DNA from: Pseudomonas sp. GM41(2012)
GTDB taxonomy: Bacteria > Pseudomonadota > Gammaproteobacteria > Pseudomonadales > Pseudomonadaceae
Reading direction: 5' to 3'
NCBI RefSeq assembly: GCF_000282315.2
Contig: NZ_AKJN02000007.1
Location: forward strand, 558,001 to 622,000
Length of the DNA stretch: 64,000 nucleotides
Numbering within the stretch: position 1 is the first letter of the stretch; the number at the start of each line of letters is the position of its first letter. The notes under the pieces were generated by a model that was not told the DNA's origin, did no database searches, and was given only the letters and a program-made list of their open reading frames with translations. A program made the position numbers and the translations under genes. Shown piece by piece: positions 34,748 to 44,427 of this stretch.

Positions 34748-36421
34748 CTAAAAACCGTCAATCCCCGCACCACGTAATGTTTCACTCAAGGCCAGGACCT
34801 GCGGGTCGCGGAAAAATGCGCTCAATTGCGCTGCGCGTCCCGGGCCGATGCCGGCTTCTGCCTGCCATTGTTCGATATTTCGTTGTGCCAGTTCCTGCCA
34901 TGAATCCGCAAGCCGCGCCTGGCCGGTCGGTGGTAAACCCAGGGCTTTGAGCCAGCGAGCGAAAGGGCGCTGTCGGGCACTGTTGAAACTGTTCAAAAGA
35001 CGAGTGCTGCTGCGTTCGCCGAAGCCGTCAATGTTAGCAAGCTCTTGAGCATCGAGGGTCAACCAATCCAACAGGCCATTCAGGCGGCCTGTTTCGAAAA
35101 GTTTCTCCCAAGTGCCAGGACCGACATGTGGCAACGCCAGGCCCTGCTTACCGCTGAGCCAGGTCAGTCGGGCGAGGAATTGGCTTTCGCACCCCGGTGT
35201 CGGCTGCCAGCAACTCAAATGATGAAAGTCCTCCGCCAGCGGTACGCTCAATTCAGCGCGTTGAGTGCTGCGCAGCATGACCCCGTCAAGCCTGGGAATG
35301 GTCAGGCCCGCCAGGCTGATGGCGACCTGGTCTCCGGGCCGGATATCCAGTGCTTCCCAGCGTTGCAACGAGCTCACACTGACTCGCTTGATCTGCCGGT
35401 CATCGAGCATCACCGGTGTCAGTTCCAGTACCGGGGTGATCCGTCCGGTCCGTCCAATCTTGAAATGGACCTTGCGCACCTCGGCCAGGGCCTGGGCAAA
35501 AGGGTATTTCCAGGCGACGCTCCAATAAGGCGGTTTAGCCTGCCAGCGCTCGGCGGGTGGGCGCTGATCCTGGCGCAGGACGATGCCATCACTGGTGAAG
35601 GGCAGGGGCGAGCGATACCAGTGATCGCGCCAGCGTTCAGCGTCGGCAAATACCTTGATCGAGTGACTGTAAGGTGCGGTGCTCGGAAAACCCAACTCAT
35701 CCAGAACTGCGACGCGCGCGGGCAAACTGGCCGGGCCTTGGGGCCAGTCCCAGACAAACAGGCCGATCCCGGCGGCTTGCTCAGTGCTTAATTTTTTGCG
35801 GGCCATCAAGCCGGCCACTGTGGCGCGTGCGTTGAGGCTGCCGGCACGGGCCTGTACGTGGTCGGTCAGGCGCCAATAGAGTTCGCCTTGCAGCAGCAGG
35901 TCCAGTGGCTGCGGCAGTTGTTGGGGGATGGCGGCGATCTGGCGCGCCGAAGCCGTCCAGTCCTGGCCCTTTACTCCGTCACCGCGGCTGATAGCTTGAG
36001 TCAGCAGACCTTTGCGGTAGATCAGCGTCACCGCCACGCCGTCGATCTTGGGTTGAATCCAGACATCGCTCCGTCCATTTAGCCAGGCTTCGACGGCGCG
36101 ACCATCGTGGAGTTTTTCCAGGCCAGTGTGGGCGATGGGATGAGGGATCGTGCCGCCCGCGGTGCGTAGCGGTTCCGCGGATTGGGCCAGGTCGAAACAC
36201 GTGCGCCATTCGGTCAGTCGTGCACGGGACTGATCGTAGAGTTCATCGGCGACCAATGAGCGGCCGCGCCGGTGATAGCTGTCGTCCCAGAGGTCGATTT
36301 GTTTCTGCAGTGACGTGATTTCGTCCAGGGCGCGTGCGGGTGGCCAGTCAGGGCACTCGGTAGCGTTTGAACTCAGGCAAACAAAGGTCAGGAGAAAACA
36401 GAAAAACAGGCGCAGAAGCAT
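34748..36421 (-). CDS. ligB: NAD-dependent DNA ligase LigB with an N-terminal signal-like segment
   Basis: A 557-residue shorter relative of LigA. The adenylation lysine is Lys125 in WIQPKIDGVAVTLIY; the OB-fold region and helix-hairpin-helix segment (LANIDGFGERSSTRLLNSF) follow. The BRCT domain is absent and the zinc finger seems reduced, as in other LigB proteins. The first 20 residues (MLLRLFFCFLLTFVCLSSNA) look like a cleavable signal peptide, odd for a DNA-joining enzyme that needs NAD. No other start would remove it while keeping the domain. Confidence 0.93.
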   Translation of the reverse strand: MLLRLFFCFLLTFVCLSSNATECPDWPPARALDEITSLQKQIDLWDDSYHRRGRSLVADELYDQSRARLTEWRTCFDLAQSAEPLRTAGGTIPHPIAHTGLEKLHDGRAVEAWLNGRSDVWIQPKIDGVAVTLIYRKGLLTQAISRGDGVKGQDWTASARQIAAIPQQLPQPLDLLLQGELYWRLTDHVQARAGSLNARATVAGLMARKKLSTEQAAGIGLFVWDWPQGPASLPARVAVLDELGFPSTAPYSHSIKVFADAERWRDHWYRSPLPFTSDGIVLRQDQRPPAERWQAKPPYWSVAWKYPFAQALAEVRKVHFKIGRTGRITPVLELTPVMLDDRQIKRVSVSSLQRWEALDIRPGDQVAISLAGLTIPRLDGVMLRSTQRAELSVPLAEDFHHLSCWQPTPGCESQFLARLTWLSGKQGLALPHVGPGTWEKLFETGRLNGLLDWLTLDAQELANIDGFGERSSTRLLNSFNSARQRPFARWLKALGLPPTGQARLADSWQELAQRNIEQWQAEAGIGPGRAAQLSAFFRDPQVLALSETLRGAGIDGF

Positions 36422-36526
36422 CGTGAGCGTCCTTGCTCGGGGAGAATGCTTTCAAGGTTAGTCAGCTTTCGGGCGTCGTTAGCGAGGATGTTTTTCGGTG
36501 TGTTTCGAGAGGCAGGAAGATCAGGA

Positions 36527-36604
36527 GATCGCAGCCTCGTTTCACTCGACAGCTCCTACACAAGTCCCTGTAGGAGCTGTCGAGTGAAACGAGGCTGCGA
36601 TCTT
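36527..36604. repeat. REP pair (class B)
   Basis: Arms GATCGCAGCCTCGTTTCACT and its complement with TCCTACA units, between ligB and metK. Confidence 0.9.
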
Positions 36605-36616
36605 TCGATTTTCACG

Positions 36617-36658
36617 CAATAAAAAGCCCCGCACGGTGAACCGTGCAGGGCTTTTGGT
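36617..36658 (-). terminator. Terminator after metK
   Basis: Stem GCCCTGCACGG/CCGTGCGGGGC with a TTCA loop, flanked by A and T runs, 16 bases past the metK stop. Confidence 0.88.
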
Positions 36659-36673
36659 ACCGCCGGGGAAGTC

Positions 36674-37864
<1,191 letters not shown>

Positions 37865-37882
37865 CTCGATTTTTTCCTGAAT

Positions 37883-38878
37883 TTACCGATGGTGAGTGTC
37901 GCCAGCCGGTCGCTGAAAATGGCGGACCTGGATCTGGAAACCATTACGTAAGCCTACATAGAGGCTTTCCCCGGGAACGAGTCCCGCAGCGGTGGCCCAA
38001 CGGGCCAAATCGTCCTGTTCAAACCCCAACCATAGATCACCGCAGGCCTCCCTGGCCCAACTCTGGTTGTGGCTACATAACTCTGTCACGAGCAGGCTAC
38101 CGCTCGGTTGCAGCAAGTCGGCCATGTGCTTGAGTGCTTCGGCCGGTGCGGCGAAATGGTGCAGCACCATGTTCAGTACAACGCAGTCAGCCTTGAGGCG
38201 GACACCGTTCAATGCATCGGCCAGTTGCAGGCTGACGTTAGCCAGCGTTTCACGTTCGCAAACCTGGCGCGCCAGTTCGAGCATCGCCGGGCTGTTGTCC
38301 AGCGCCGTGACCTGGGTGAAACGGCGCGCCAGTTCCGGCAGAAATGCGCCATCTCCGGGGCCGACTTCGATGGCCGTGGCGCCTTCGCTGAAACTCAGCT
38401 TGTCGAGCAATGCCACCACGCTTTCGCGGTATTGCGGCAGACCGGCGATCAAGTCTTGCTGGGCGCGAAACTTCTCCGCGACCCGTGAGAAAAAGTCCTG
38501 GCTGGCCGCCGCTCGTTGTCCATGGACCTGACCGATCCGCGACTGCACCTCGGCAGGCAGGGACAGGTTGTCCACTTCTTCCAGCAAGGCTGCGTGCAGT
38601 TTGCCGCCCAGCAGGTCGGTGTGGGGCAGGGCGCGACGGTAGAAAATCGCGTTGCCTTCACGGCGCGTCGCCACCAGGTCGGCCTGGGCCAATACCTTGA
38701 GGTGATGACTCATGCCGGACTGGCCGATGCCAAAGATCTGCGCCAGCTCCAGTACGCCAAACGAATCGTTGGCCAGCGCGCGCAATACATTCAGCCGCAG
38801 AGGATCGCCGCCAGCCTTGCACAGGGCCGCCAGCTCATCGCAATCGTCAGGTCGAATGGAAGGCGCACGTAAATTCAT
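37883..38878 (-). CDS. ArsR-family regulator fused to a SAM-methyltransferase-like domain (SahR-like)
   Basis: A 331-residue fusion. Residues 15-95 are an ArsR winged helix (LNVLRALANDSFGVLELAQIFGIGQSGMSHHLKVL) and residues about 125-325 are a methyltransferase-like fold with the SAM motif EVGPGDG at 171-177. This architecture, and the place directly upstream of metK, match SahR, a repressor of methionine-cycle genes that responds to S-adenosylhomocysteine in other proteobacteria. A perfect 30-base palindrome lies just upstream of its start. No metal-binding Cys pair of the metal-sensing ArsR type is obvious. The role is inferred. Confidence 0.82.
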   Translation of the reverse strand: MNLRAPSIRPDDCDELAALCKAGGDPLRLNVLRALANDSFGVLELAQIFGIGQSGMSHHLKVLAQADLVATRREGNAIFYRRALPHTDLLGGKLHAALLEEVDNLSLPAEVQSRIGQVHGQRAAASQDFFSRVAEKFRAQQDLIAGLPQYRESVVALLDKLSFSEGATAIEVGPGDGAFLPELARRFTQVTALDNSPAMLELARQVCERETLANVSLQLADALNGVRLKADCVVLNMVLHHFAAPAEALKHMADLLQPSGSLLVTELCSHNQSWAREACGDLWLGFEQDDLARWATAAGLVPGESLYVGLRNGFQIQVRHFQRPAGDTHHR

Positions 38879-38916
38879 AAGGCCAGCAGTCTAGTGACGG
38901 TCAGAAAACACCGCAA

Positions 38917-38946
38917 GAGCAATATCAAAAAGTTTTGATATTGCTC
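38917..38946. promoter_or_regulatory. Perfect palindrome, candidate SahR operator
   Basis: GAGCAATATCAAAA, two spacer bases AG, then TTTTGATATTGCTC: 14-base arms with no mismatch, 39 bases upstream of the regulator's start codon in the divergent gap to tkt. On the minus strand a possible TTGCGG (-35) and TAGACT (-10) with 17-base spacing lies immediately beside it. Confidence 0.75.
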
Positions 38947-39151
38947 GATAGATGGCACTTCTCGGGGAAAGGGTCACTCTACAAATCGTCAGCGGAAAGG
39001 TTTCACCAGGCGAATGCGACTTTATCCACCGGAAAAACGCCTTCAGATGACTATCTGTCATTGCCCCGAGGCGGGTGGGTGAGGGAAAATGCTCGCCTTT
39101 TTTCCGTTTCGTTTTATTCACTCTCGATTCAATATCCGCAGGAGAACAGCG

Positions 39152-41149
39152 ATGCCCAGCCGTCGTGAGCGTGCCAACGCCATTCGTGCCCTCAGCATGG
39201 ATGCCGTGCAAAAAGCCAACAGCGGCCATCCCGGTGCCCCTATGGGTATGGCGGATATCGCCGAAGTACTTTGGCGTGACTACCTGAAGCACAACCCGAG
39301 CAATCCATCGTTCGCCGACCGAGACCGCTTCGTGCTGTCCAACGGTCACGGCTCGATGTTGATCTACTCGCTGCTGCACCTGACCGGCTACGATCTGTCG
39401 ATCGAAGACCTGAAGAACTTCCGCCAGCTGCACAGCCGTACCCCGGGTCACCCGGAATTCGGCTACACCCCAGGCGTTGAAACCACCACCGGTCCACTGG
39501 GCCAAGGCCTGGCCAACGCCGTTGGTTTTGCCCTGGCAGAAAAAGTCCTGGCGGCGCAGTTCAACCGTCCGGGCCACAATGTTGTTGACCACCACACCTA
39601 CGTGTTCCTGGGTGATGGCTGCATGATGGAAGGCATTTCCCACGAAGTCGGCTCCCTGGCCGGTACTTTGGGCCTCAACAAGCTGATCGCCTTCTACGAC
39701 GACAACGGCATCTCCATCGATGGCGAAGTCGAAGGCTGGTTCACCGACGACACGCCCAAGCGTTTCGAAGCCTACAACTGGCTGGTGATCCGCAACGTCG
39801 ACGGTCACGATCCTGAAGAGATCAAGATCGCGATCGAAACTGCGCGCAAAAGCGATCAGCCAACCCTGATCTGCTGCAAGACCACCATTGGTTTCGGTTC
39901 GCCGAACAAGCAAGGCAAGGAAGACTGCCACGGCGCCCCACTGGGTGACGCGGAAATCGCTCTGACCCGTGCTGCGCTGAAATGGAATCACGGTCCGTTC
40001 GAAATCCCGGCCGACATCTACGCCGAGTGGGACGCCAAGGAAACCGGTCGCGCGGCCGAAGCCGAATGGGATCAGCGTTTCGCTGCCTACTCTGCCGCTT
40101 TCCCTGAGTTGGCCAACGAGCTGATTCGTCGTCTGAGCGGCGAACTGCCGGAAGACTTCGCTGAAAAAGCCTCTGCTTATATTGCTGAAGTCGCTGCCAA
40201 AGGCGAAACCATCGCCAGCCGTAAAGCCAGCCAGAACGCATTGAATGCCTACGGCCCGCTGTTGCCTGAACTGCTGGGCGGCTCCGCTGACCTGGCCGGT
40301 TCCAACCTGACCCTGTGGAAAGGTTGCAAAGGTGTTACGGCTGAAGACGCCAGCGGCAACTACATGTACTACGGCGTTCGCGAGTTCGGCATGAGCGCGA
40401 TCATGAACGGCGTGACCCTGCACGGCGGTCTGGTGCCTTACGGCGCGACCTTCCTGATGTTCATGGAATACGCCCGCAACGCCGTGCGCATGGCCTCGCT
40501 GATGAAGCAGCGTGTCGTGTTCGTCTACACCCACGACTCCATCGGTCTGGGCGAAGACGGCCCGACTCACCAGCCGATCGAGCAACTGACCAGCTTGCGC
40601 AGCACGCCGAACCTCGACACCTGGCGCCCAGCTGATGCCGTTGAATCGGCGGTGTGCTGGAAAATGGCTCTGGAACGCAAGGATGGCCCTTCGGCGCTGA
40701 TCTTCTCGCGTCAGAACCTGCAGCACCAAACCCGTAATGCGTTCCAGATCGCCGACATCGCCCGTGGCGGTTACGTGTTGAAGGACTGCGACGGTGAGCC
40801 TGAGCTGATCCTGATCTCTACCGGTTCGGAAGTCGGTCTGGCCGTTCAGGCCTACGACAAGCTGACCGAACAAGGTCGCAAAGTGCGTGTTGTTTCGATG
40901 CCTTGCACCAGCGTGTTCGATGCTCAGGACGCCGGTTACAAGCAAGCCGTTCTGCCGTTGCAGGTCAGCGCCCGTATCGCCATCGAAGCCGCCCACGCGG
41001 ACTACTGGTACAAGTACGTGGGCCTGGAAGGCCGCGTGATCGGCATGACCACCTACGGCGAGTCGGCGCCTGCGCCTGCCTTGTTCGAAGAGTTCGGCTT
41101 CACCCTGGAAAACATCCTGGGTCAGGCTGAAGAGCTGCTGGAAGACTAA
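39152..41149 (+). CDS. tkt: Transketolase
   Basis: A 665-residue thiamine-diphosphate enzyme of the pentose phosphate pathway that moves two-carbon units between sugar phosphates. Signatures are NSGHPGAPMGMADIAE at the start, the ThDP/Mg motif GDGCMMEGISHEV with the downstream N, and STPNLDTWRPAD in the second half. AGGAGAACAGCG before the ATG at 39152 fixes the start; an in-frame ATG lies further upstream. It is divergent from the sahR-like/metK operon and is followed by epd-pgk-fba. Confidence 0.97.
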   Translation: MPSRRERANAIRALSMDAVQKANSGHPGAPMGMADIAEVLWRDYLKHNPSNPSFADRDRFVLSNGHGSMLIYSLLHLTGYDLSIEDLKNFRQLHSRTPGHPEFGYTPGVETTTGPLGQGLANAVGFALAEKVLAAQFNRPGHNVVDHHTYVFLGDGCMMEGISHEVGSLAGTLGLNKLIAFYDDNGISIDGEVEGWFTDDTPKRFEAYNWLVIRNVDGHDPEEIKIAIETARKSDQPTLICCKTTIGFGSPNKQGKEDCHGAPLGDAEIALTRAALKWNHGPFEIPADIYAEWDAKETGRAAEAEWDQRFAAYSAAFPELANELIRRLSGELPEDFAEKASAYIAEVAAKGETIASRKASQNALNAYGPLLPELLGGSADLAGSNLTLWKGCKGVTAEDASGNYMYYGVREFGMSAIMNGVTLHGGLVPYGATFLMFMEYARNAVRMASLMKQRVVFVYTHDSIGLGEDGPTHQPIEQLTSLRSTPNLDTWRPADAVESAVCWKMALERKDGPSALIFSRQNLQHQTRNAFQIADIARGGYVLKDCDGEPELILISTGSEVGLAVQAYDKLTEQGRKVRVVSMPCTSVFDAQDAGYKQAVLPLQVSARIAIEAAHADYWYKYVGLEGRVIGMTTYGESAPAPALFEEFGFTLENILGQAEELLED

Positions 41150-41180
41150 GTCCAGGTGATGTATTGCCTGTTCTGACGCC

Positions 41181-41243
41181 ATCGCGAGCAAGCTCGGCTC
41201 CTACAGATCACGTTGACCTGTAGGAGCAAGGCTTGCCCGCGAT
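41181..41243. repeat. REP pair (class A)
   Basis: Arms ATCGCGAGCAAGCTCGGCTC and GAGCAAGGCTTGCCCGCGAT between tkt and epd. Confidence 0.88.
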
Positions 41244-41299
41244 AGCGTTGGTTCAGGCAACGCAGCACTGACGGATTCACCCCGGTAATCGAGAACCCC

Positions 41300-42352
41300 A
41301 TGCCTCAACCGCGTCCTTACAAAGTTGCACTCAACGGCTACGGCCGGATTGGTCGTTGCGTCTTGCGTGCGTTGTTTGAGCGAGGCGATAAGGCCGGGTT
41401 TGAAATTGTTGCGATCAACGATCTGGCCGACATGGCCAGCATCGAATACCTGACACGCTTCGACTCCACTCACGGGCGTTTTCCCGGGGAAGTGAAGGTC
41501 GACGGCGATTGTCTGCATATTAATGGCGACTGCGTGAAGGTCCTGCGCAGTGCCACCCCCGAAGGTATCGATTGGGCGTCGCTGGGCGTCGATCTGGTGC
41601 TGGAGTGCTCCGGCGCTTACCACACTCGTGAAGACGGCCAGCGTTTCCTCGACGCCGGTGCGCCGCGCGTGCTGTTTTCCCAGCCGATGGCCAGCGAAGC
41701 GGATGTCGACGCCACCATCGTCTACGGCGTGAACCAGGATTGCCTGACCGGTGATGAGTTGCTGGTGTCCAACGCGTCCTGCACCACCAACTGCGGCGTG
41801 CCGCTGTTGCGCCTGCTGGATCAGGCCATTGGTCTGGAATACGTGTCGATCACCACCATTCACTCGGCGATGAACGATCAGCCAGTGATCGACGCCTATC
41901 ATCACGAAGACTTGCGCCGCACCCGTTCGGCGTTTCAATCGGTGATTCCGGTGTCCACTGGTCTGGCGCGAGGCATTGAACGCCTGCTGCCGGAACTTGC
42001 CGGGAGAATTCAGGCCAAAGCCGTGCGGGTGCCGACGGTTAACGTGTCTTGCCTCGACATTACGATGCAGACCGTGAGCGACACCGACGCCACCGAGGTC
42101 AACCGGATTCTGCGCGAGGCCGCCACCCATGGCCCGCTCAAAGGCCTTCTGGCCTATACCGAGTTGCCTCACGCCAGTTGTGATTTCAACCATGACCCAC
42201 ATTCGGCCATCGTCGATGCCAGTCAGACTCGAGTTTCCGGCCCACGGCTGGTGAATATCCTGGCCTGGTTCGACAACGAATGGGGTTTTGCCAATCGAAT
42301 GCTGGATGTTGCGGAACACTATCTGCGTACATCTGCCTCTCCAAAACAGTAG
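41300..42352 (+). CDS. epd: D-erythrose-4-phosphate dehydrogenase
   Basis: A 350-residue member of the GAPDH family. The N-terminal LNGYGRIGRCVLRAL is the NAD fold and SNASCTTNC holds the catalytic cysteine. Its position between tkt (which makes erythrose-4-phosphate) and pgk is the usual place for Epd, which starts the DXP-independent vitamin B6 branch. A GAPDH paralogue is the alternative; the gene order favours Epd. The stop lies 12 bases before pgk, so the two are co-transcribed. Confidence 0.88.
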   Translation: MPQPRPYKVALNGYGRIGRCVLRALFERGDKAGFEIVAINDLADMASIEYLTRFDSTHGRFPGEVKVDGDCLHINGDCVKVLRSATPEGIDWASLGVDLVLECSGAYHTREDGQRFLDAGAPRVLFSQPMASEADVDATIVYGVNQDCLTGDELLVSNASCTTNCGVPLLRLLDQAIGLEYVSITTIHSAMNDQPVIDAYHHEDLRRTRSAFQSVIPVSTGLARGIERLLPELAGRIQAKAVRVPTVNVSCLDITMQTVSDTDATEVNRILREAATHGPLKGLLAYTELPHASCDFNHDPHSAIVDASQTRVSGPRLVNILAWFDNEWGFANRMLDVAEHYLRTSASPKQ

Positions 42353-42364
42353 GAAATGCGACCC

Positions 42365-43528
42365 ATGACCGTGTTGAAGATGACCGACCTCGATCTGCAA
42401 GGTAAGCGCGTACTGATCCGCGAAGACCTCAACGTCCCAGTCAAGGACGGTGTAGTCACCAGCGATGCGCGAATCCTGGCCTCGCTGCCGACCATCAAGC
42501 TGGCCCTGGAAAAAGGCGCGGCCGTGATGGTCTGCTCGCACCTTGGCCGTCCGACCGAAGGCGAGTTCTCGGCCGAAAACAGCCTCAAGCCAGTCGCTGA
42601 CTACCTGAGCAAGGCTCTGGGTCGCGAAGTGCCGCTGGTGGCCGACTACCTGAACGGCGTTGACGTGAAGGCCGGCGACATCGTGCTGTTCGAAAACGTG
42701 CGCTTCAACAAGGGCGAGAAAAAGAACGCTGACGAACTGGCCCAGCAATACGCCGCCCTGTGCGACGTGTTCGTGATGGACGCCTTCGGCACCGCTCACC
42801 GCGCCGAGGGTTCGACCCATGGCGTGGCCAAGTTCGCCAAAGTCGCGGCCGCTGGTCCGTTGCTGGCTGCTGAGCTGGACGCACTGGGCAAAGCCCTCGG
42901 CGCCCCGGCCCAGCCAATGGCGGCGATTGTTGCCGGCTCCAAGGTTTCGACCAAACTCGACGTGCTGAACAGCCTGAGCCAGATCTGCAACCAGCTGATC
43001 GTCGGCGGCGGCATTGCCAACACCTTCCTGGCTGCTGCCGGTCACCCGGTCGGCAAGTCCCTGTACGAGCCGGACCTGCTGGACACCGCTCGCGCCATCG
43101 CCGCCAAGGTCAGCGTGCCACTGCCGGTCGACGTCGTGGTTGCCAAGGAGTTCGCTGAAAGCGCGACCGCTACTGTCAAGCTGATCGCTGATGTGGCCGC
43201 AGACGACATGATTCTGGACATCGGCCCACAGACCGCGGCGAATTTCGCCGAGCTGCTGAAGTCGTCCAAAACCATTCTGTGGAACGGCCCGGTGGGCGTG
43301 TTCGAGTTTGACCAGTTCGGTAACGGCACCAAAGTCCTGGCCCAGGCCATCGCAGAAAGCTCGGCATTCTCCATCGCTGGCGGCGGCGACACCCTGGCCG
43401 CCATCGATAAATATGGCGTTGCCGATCAGATCTCCTACATTTCTACCGGTGGCGGCGCGTTTCTCGAGTTCGTCGAAGGCAAGGTGCTGCCGGCCGTTGA
43501 AGTCCTGGAAAGCCGGGCGAAGGCCTGA
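42365..43528 (+). CDS. pgk: Phosphoglycerate kinase
   Basis: A 387-residue two-domain glycolytic kinase. KRVLIREDLNVPVKDG near the start, VMVCSHLGRPTEGEF, the hinge and NGPVGVFEFDQF near the C-terminus are all family hallmarks, and GGGDTLAAI is the nucleotide loop. The ATG at 42365 is preferred to the one at 42356 because the AGGAAA site is placed better for it. It is in the tkt-epd-pgk-fba central carbon block. Confidence 0.97.
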   Translation: MTVLKMTDLDLQGKRVLIREDLNVPVKDGVVTSDARILASLPTIKLALEKGAAVMVCSHLGRPTEGEFSAENSLKPVADYLSKALGREVPLVADYLNGVDVKAGDIVLFENVRFNKGEKKNADELAQQYAALCDVFVMDAFGTAHRAEGSTHGVAKFAKVAAAGPLLAAELDALGKALGAPAQPMAAIVAGSKVSTKLDVLNSLSQICNQLIVGGGIANTFLAAAGHPVGKSLYEPDLLDTARAIAAKVSVPLPVDVVVAKEFAESATATVKLIADVAADDMILDIGPQTAANFAELLKSSKTILWNGPVGVFEFDQFGNGTKVLAQAIAESSAFSIAGGGDTLAAIDKYGVADQISYISTGGGAFLEFVEGKVLPAVEVLESRAKA

Positions 43529-43562
43529 GGCCGCCCATTTGACCAGGCAAAGGAGTGTTCAG

Positions 43563-43784
43563 ATGGTCAAAACATTAGCGATGTTGATTATCGCGGGGTC
43601 GCTGGCGGCTTGCGGGAGTAACCCGAAAGCTCCGAAGGTACCGGAGACACCTGAACAGGACAAAGGCTGCTACCAGGCCGACTGGCAGGCCGAAACCAAC
43701 CCGGTGATCAACAAGCGTTCCGGGCCTGATGGCCTGGACAAATACGAGACACAGACCCCGGCCAAGGAACATGGTTGCCCTTGA
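43563..43784 (+). CDS. Small lipoprotein of unknown function
   Basis: A 73-residue protein with a lipobox SLAAC (Cys17). The short mature part is polar and contains two further cysteines (GCYQADW and a C-terminal HGCP). AAAGGAG seven bases upstream supports the start at 43563, 34 bases after pgk. Its place between pgk and fba, with another lipoprotein after it, has no metabolic logic I can see. Function unknown. Confidence 0.72.
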   Translation: MVKTLAMLIIAGSLAACGSNPKAPKVPETPEQDKGCYQADWQAETNPVINKRSGPDGLDKYETQTPAKEHGCP

Positions 43785-43840
43785 AGGGTCTGACACTTTA
43801 CTCAGGGCTGGCGGCGTGCGCCGTCAGTCGAGGAACATGG

Positions 43841-44173
43841 ATGAAAGGTTTTATCGCCGTTACGGCGCTGGCTCTGCTGGCAGGTTGCGCTAATTTGAAC
43901 CTGTTCAAGCCTGCCGAATCGACGGACAGCTGGACCACCTGGACCTGCGACAGTCAGGCCAAAGTGCTCTGGCGCTACACCGACGAAAGCCGCAAGGAAG
44001 TCGACGTTCGCCTGGGCGGTGCCGATCAGGTCTACCGCTTGAAGCATGAGCCGGGCGCCGAAGGTTCGCTGTACAGCAACGACATGCTGGCGTTTCACAT
44101 AAAAGGTGAGGAAGGCCTGGTGTACTGGGTCGCCACCAATGATTTGATCGGCCGCGGTTGTAAAGCGCAGTAA
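43841..44173 (+). CDS. MliC-type lysozyme inhibitor lipoprotein
   Basis: A 110-residue lipoprotein with lipobox LLAGC (Cys16). The domain WTCDSQAKVLWRYTD...VDVRLGG...VYRL...YSNDMLAFHIKGEEGLVYW...GRGC has the two conserved cysteines and the strand pattern of MliC, which blocks C-type lysozyme at the cell envelope. GAGGAAC lies upstream of the ATG at 43841. It follows the 73-residue lipoprotein with 56 bases between, likely in the same transcript. Confidence 0.82.
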   Translation: MKGFIAVTALALLAGCANLNLFKPAESTDSWTTWTCDSQAKVLWRYTDESRKEVDVRLGGADQVYRLKHEPGAEGSLYSNDMLAFHIKGEEGLVYWVATNDLIGRGCKAQ

Positions 44174-44194
44174 TACGCAGGGCTGACCCTAGAC

Positions 44195-44288
44195 CTGTAG
44201 GAGCCGAGCTTGCTCGCGATGAGGCCAGCACATTCAACACCTGTGTTGGCAGTTAAACCGCCATCGCGAGCAAGCTCGGCTCCTACAG
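44195..44288. repeat. REP pair (class A)
   Basis: Arms CTGTAGGAGCCGAGCTTGCT and AGCAAGCTCGGCTCCTACAG in the gap between the MliC-type gene and fba. Confidence 0.9.
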
Positions 44289-44427
44289 GAAATCGACGGC
44301 TCTCAGGATTTTTGTAATACCGAATTGGCAGGCCGGGGCAACCCCCGATCTGCAATAACTTGAATAGCCGCCGCCGCTACGGCAGGCTGGCACGATTAAC
44401 GACCCTCAACCGGGAGATACACACACA

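Noticed and set aside
38891..41191. A 766-codon open frame on the minus strand opposite tkt
   Set aside because: It is the antisense shadow of transketolase, caused by GC-rich codon use; the plus-strand protein has all family motifs.
41201..43045. A 614-codon minus-strand frame opposite epd and pgk
   Set aside because: Shadow frame; it crosses a gene boundary and REP sequence and has no recognisable domain.
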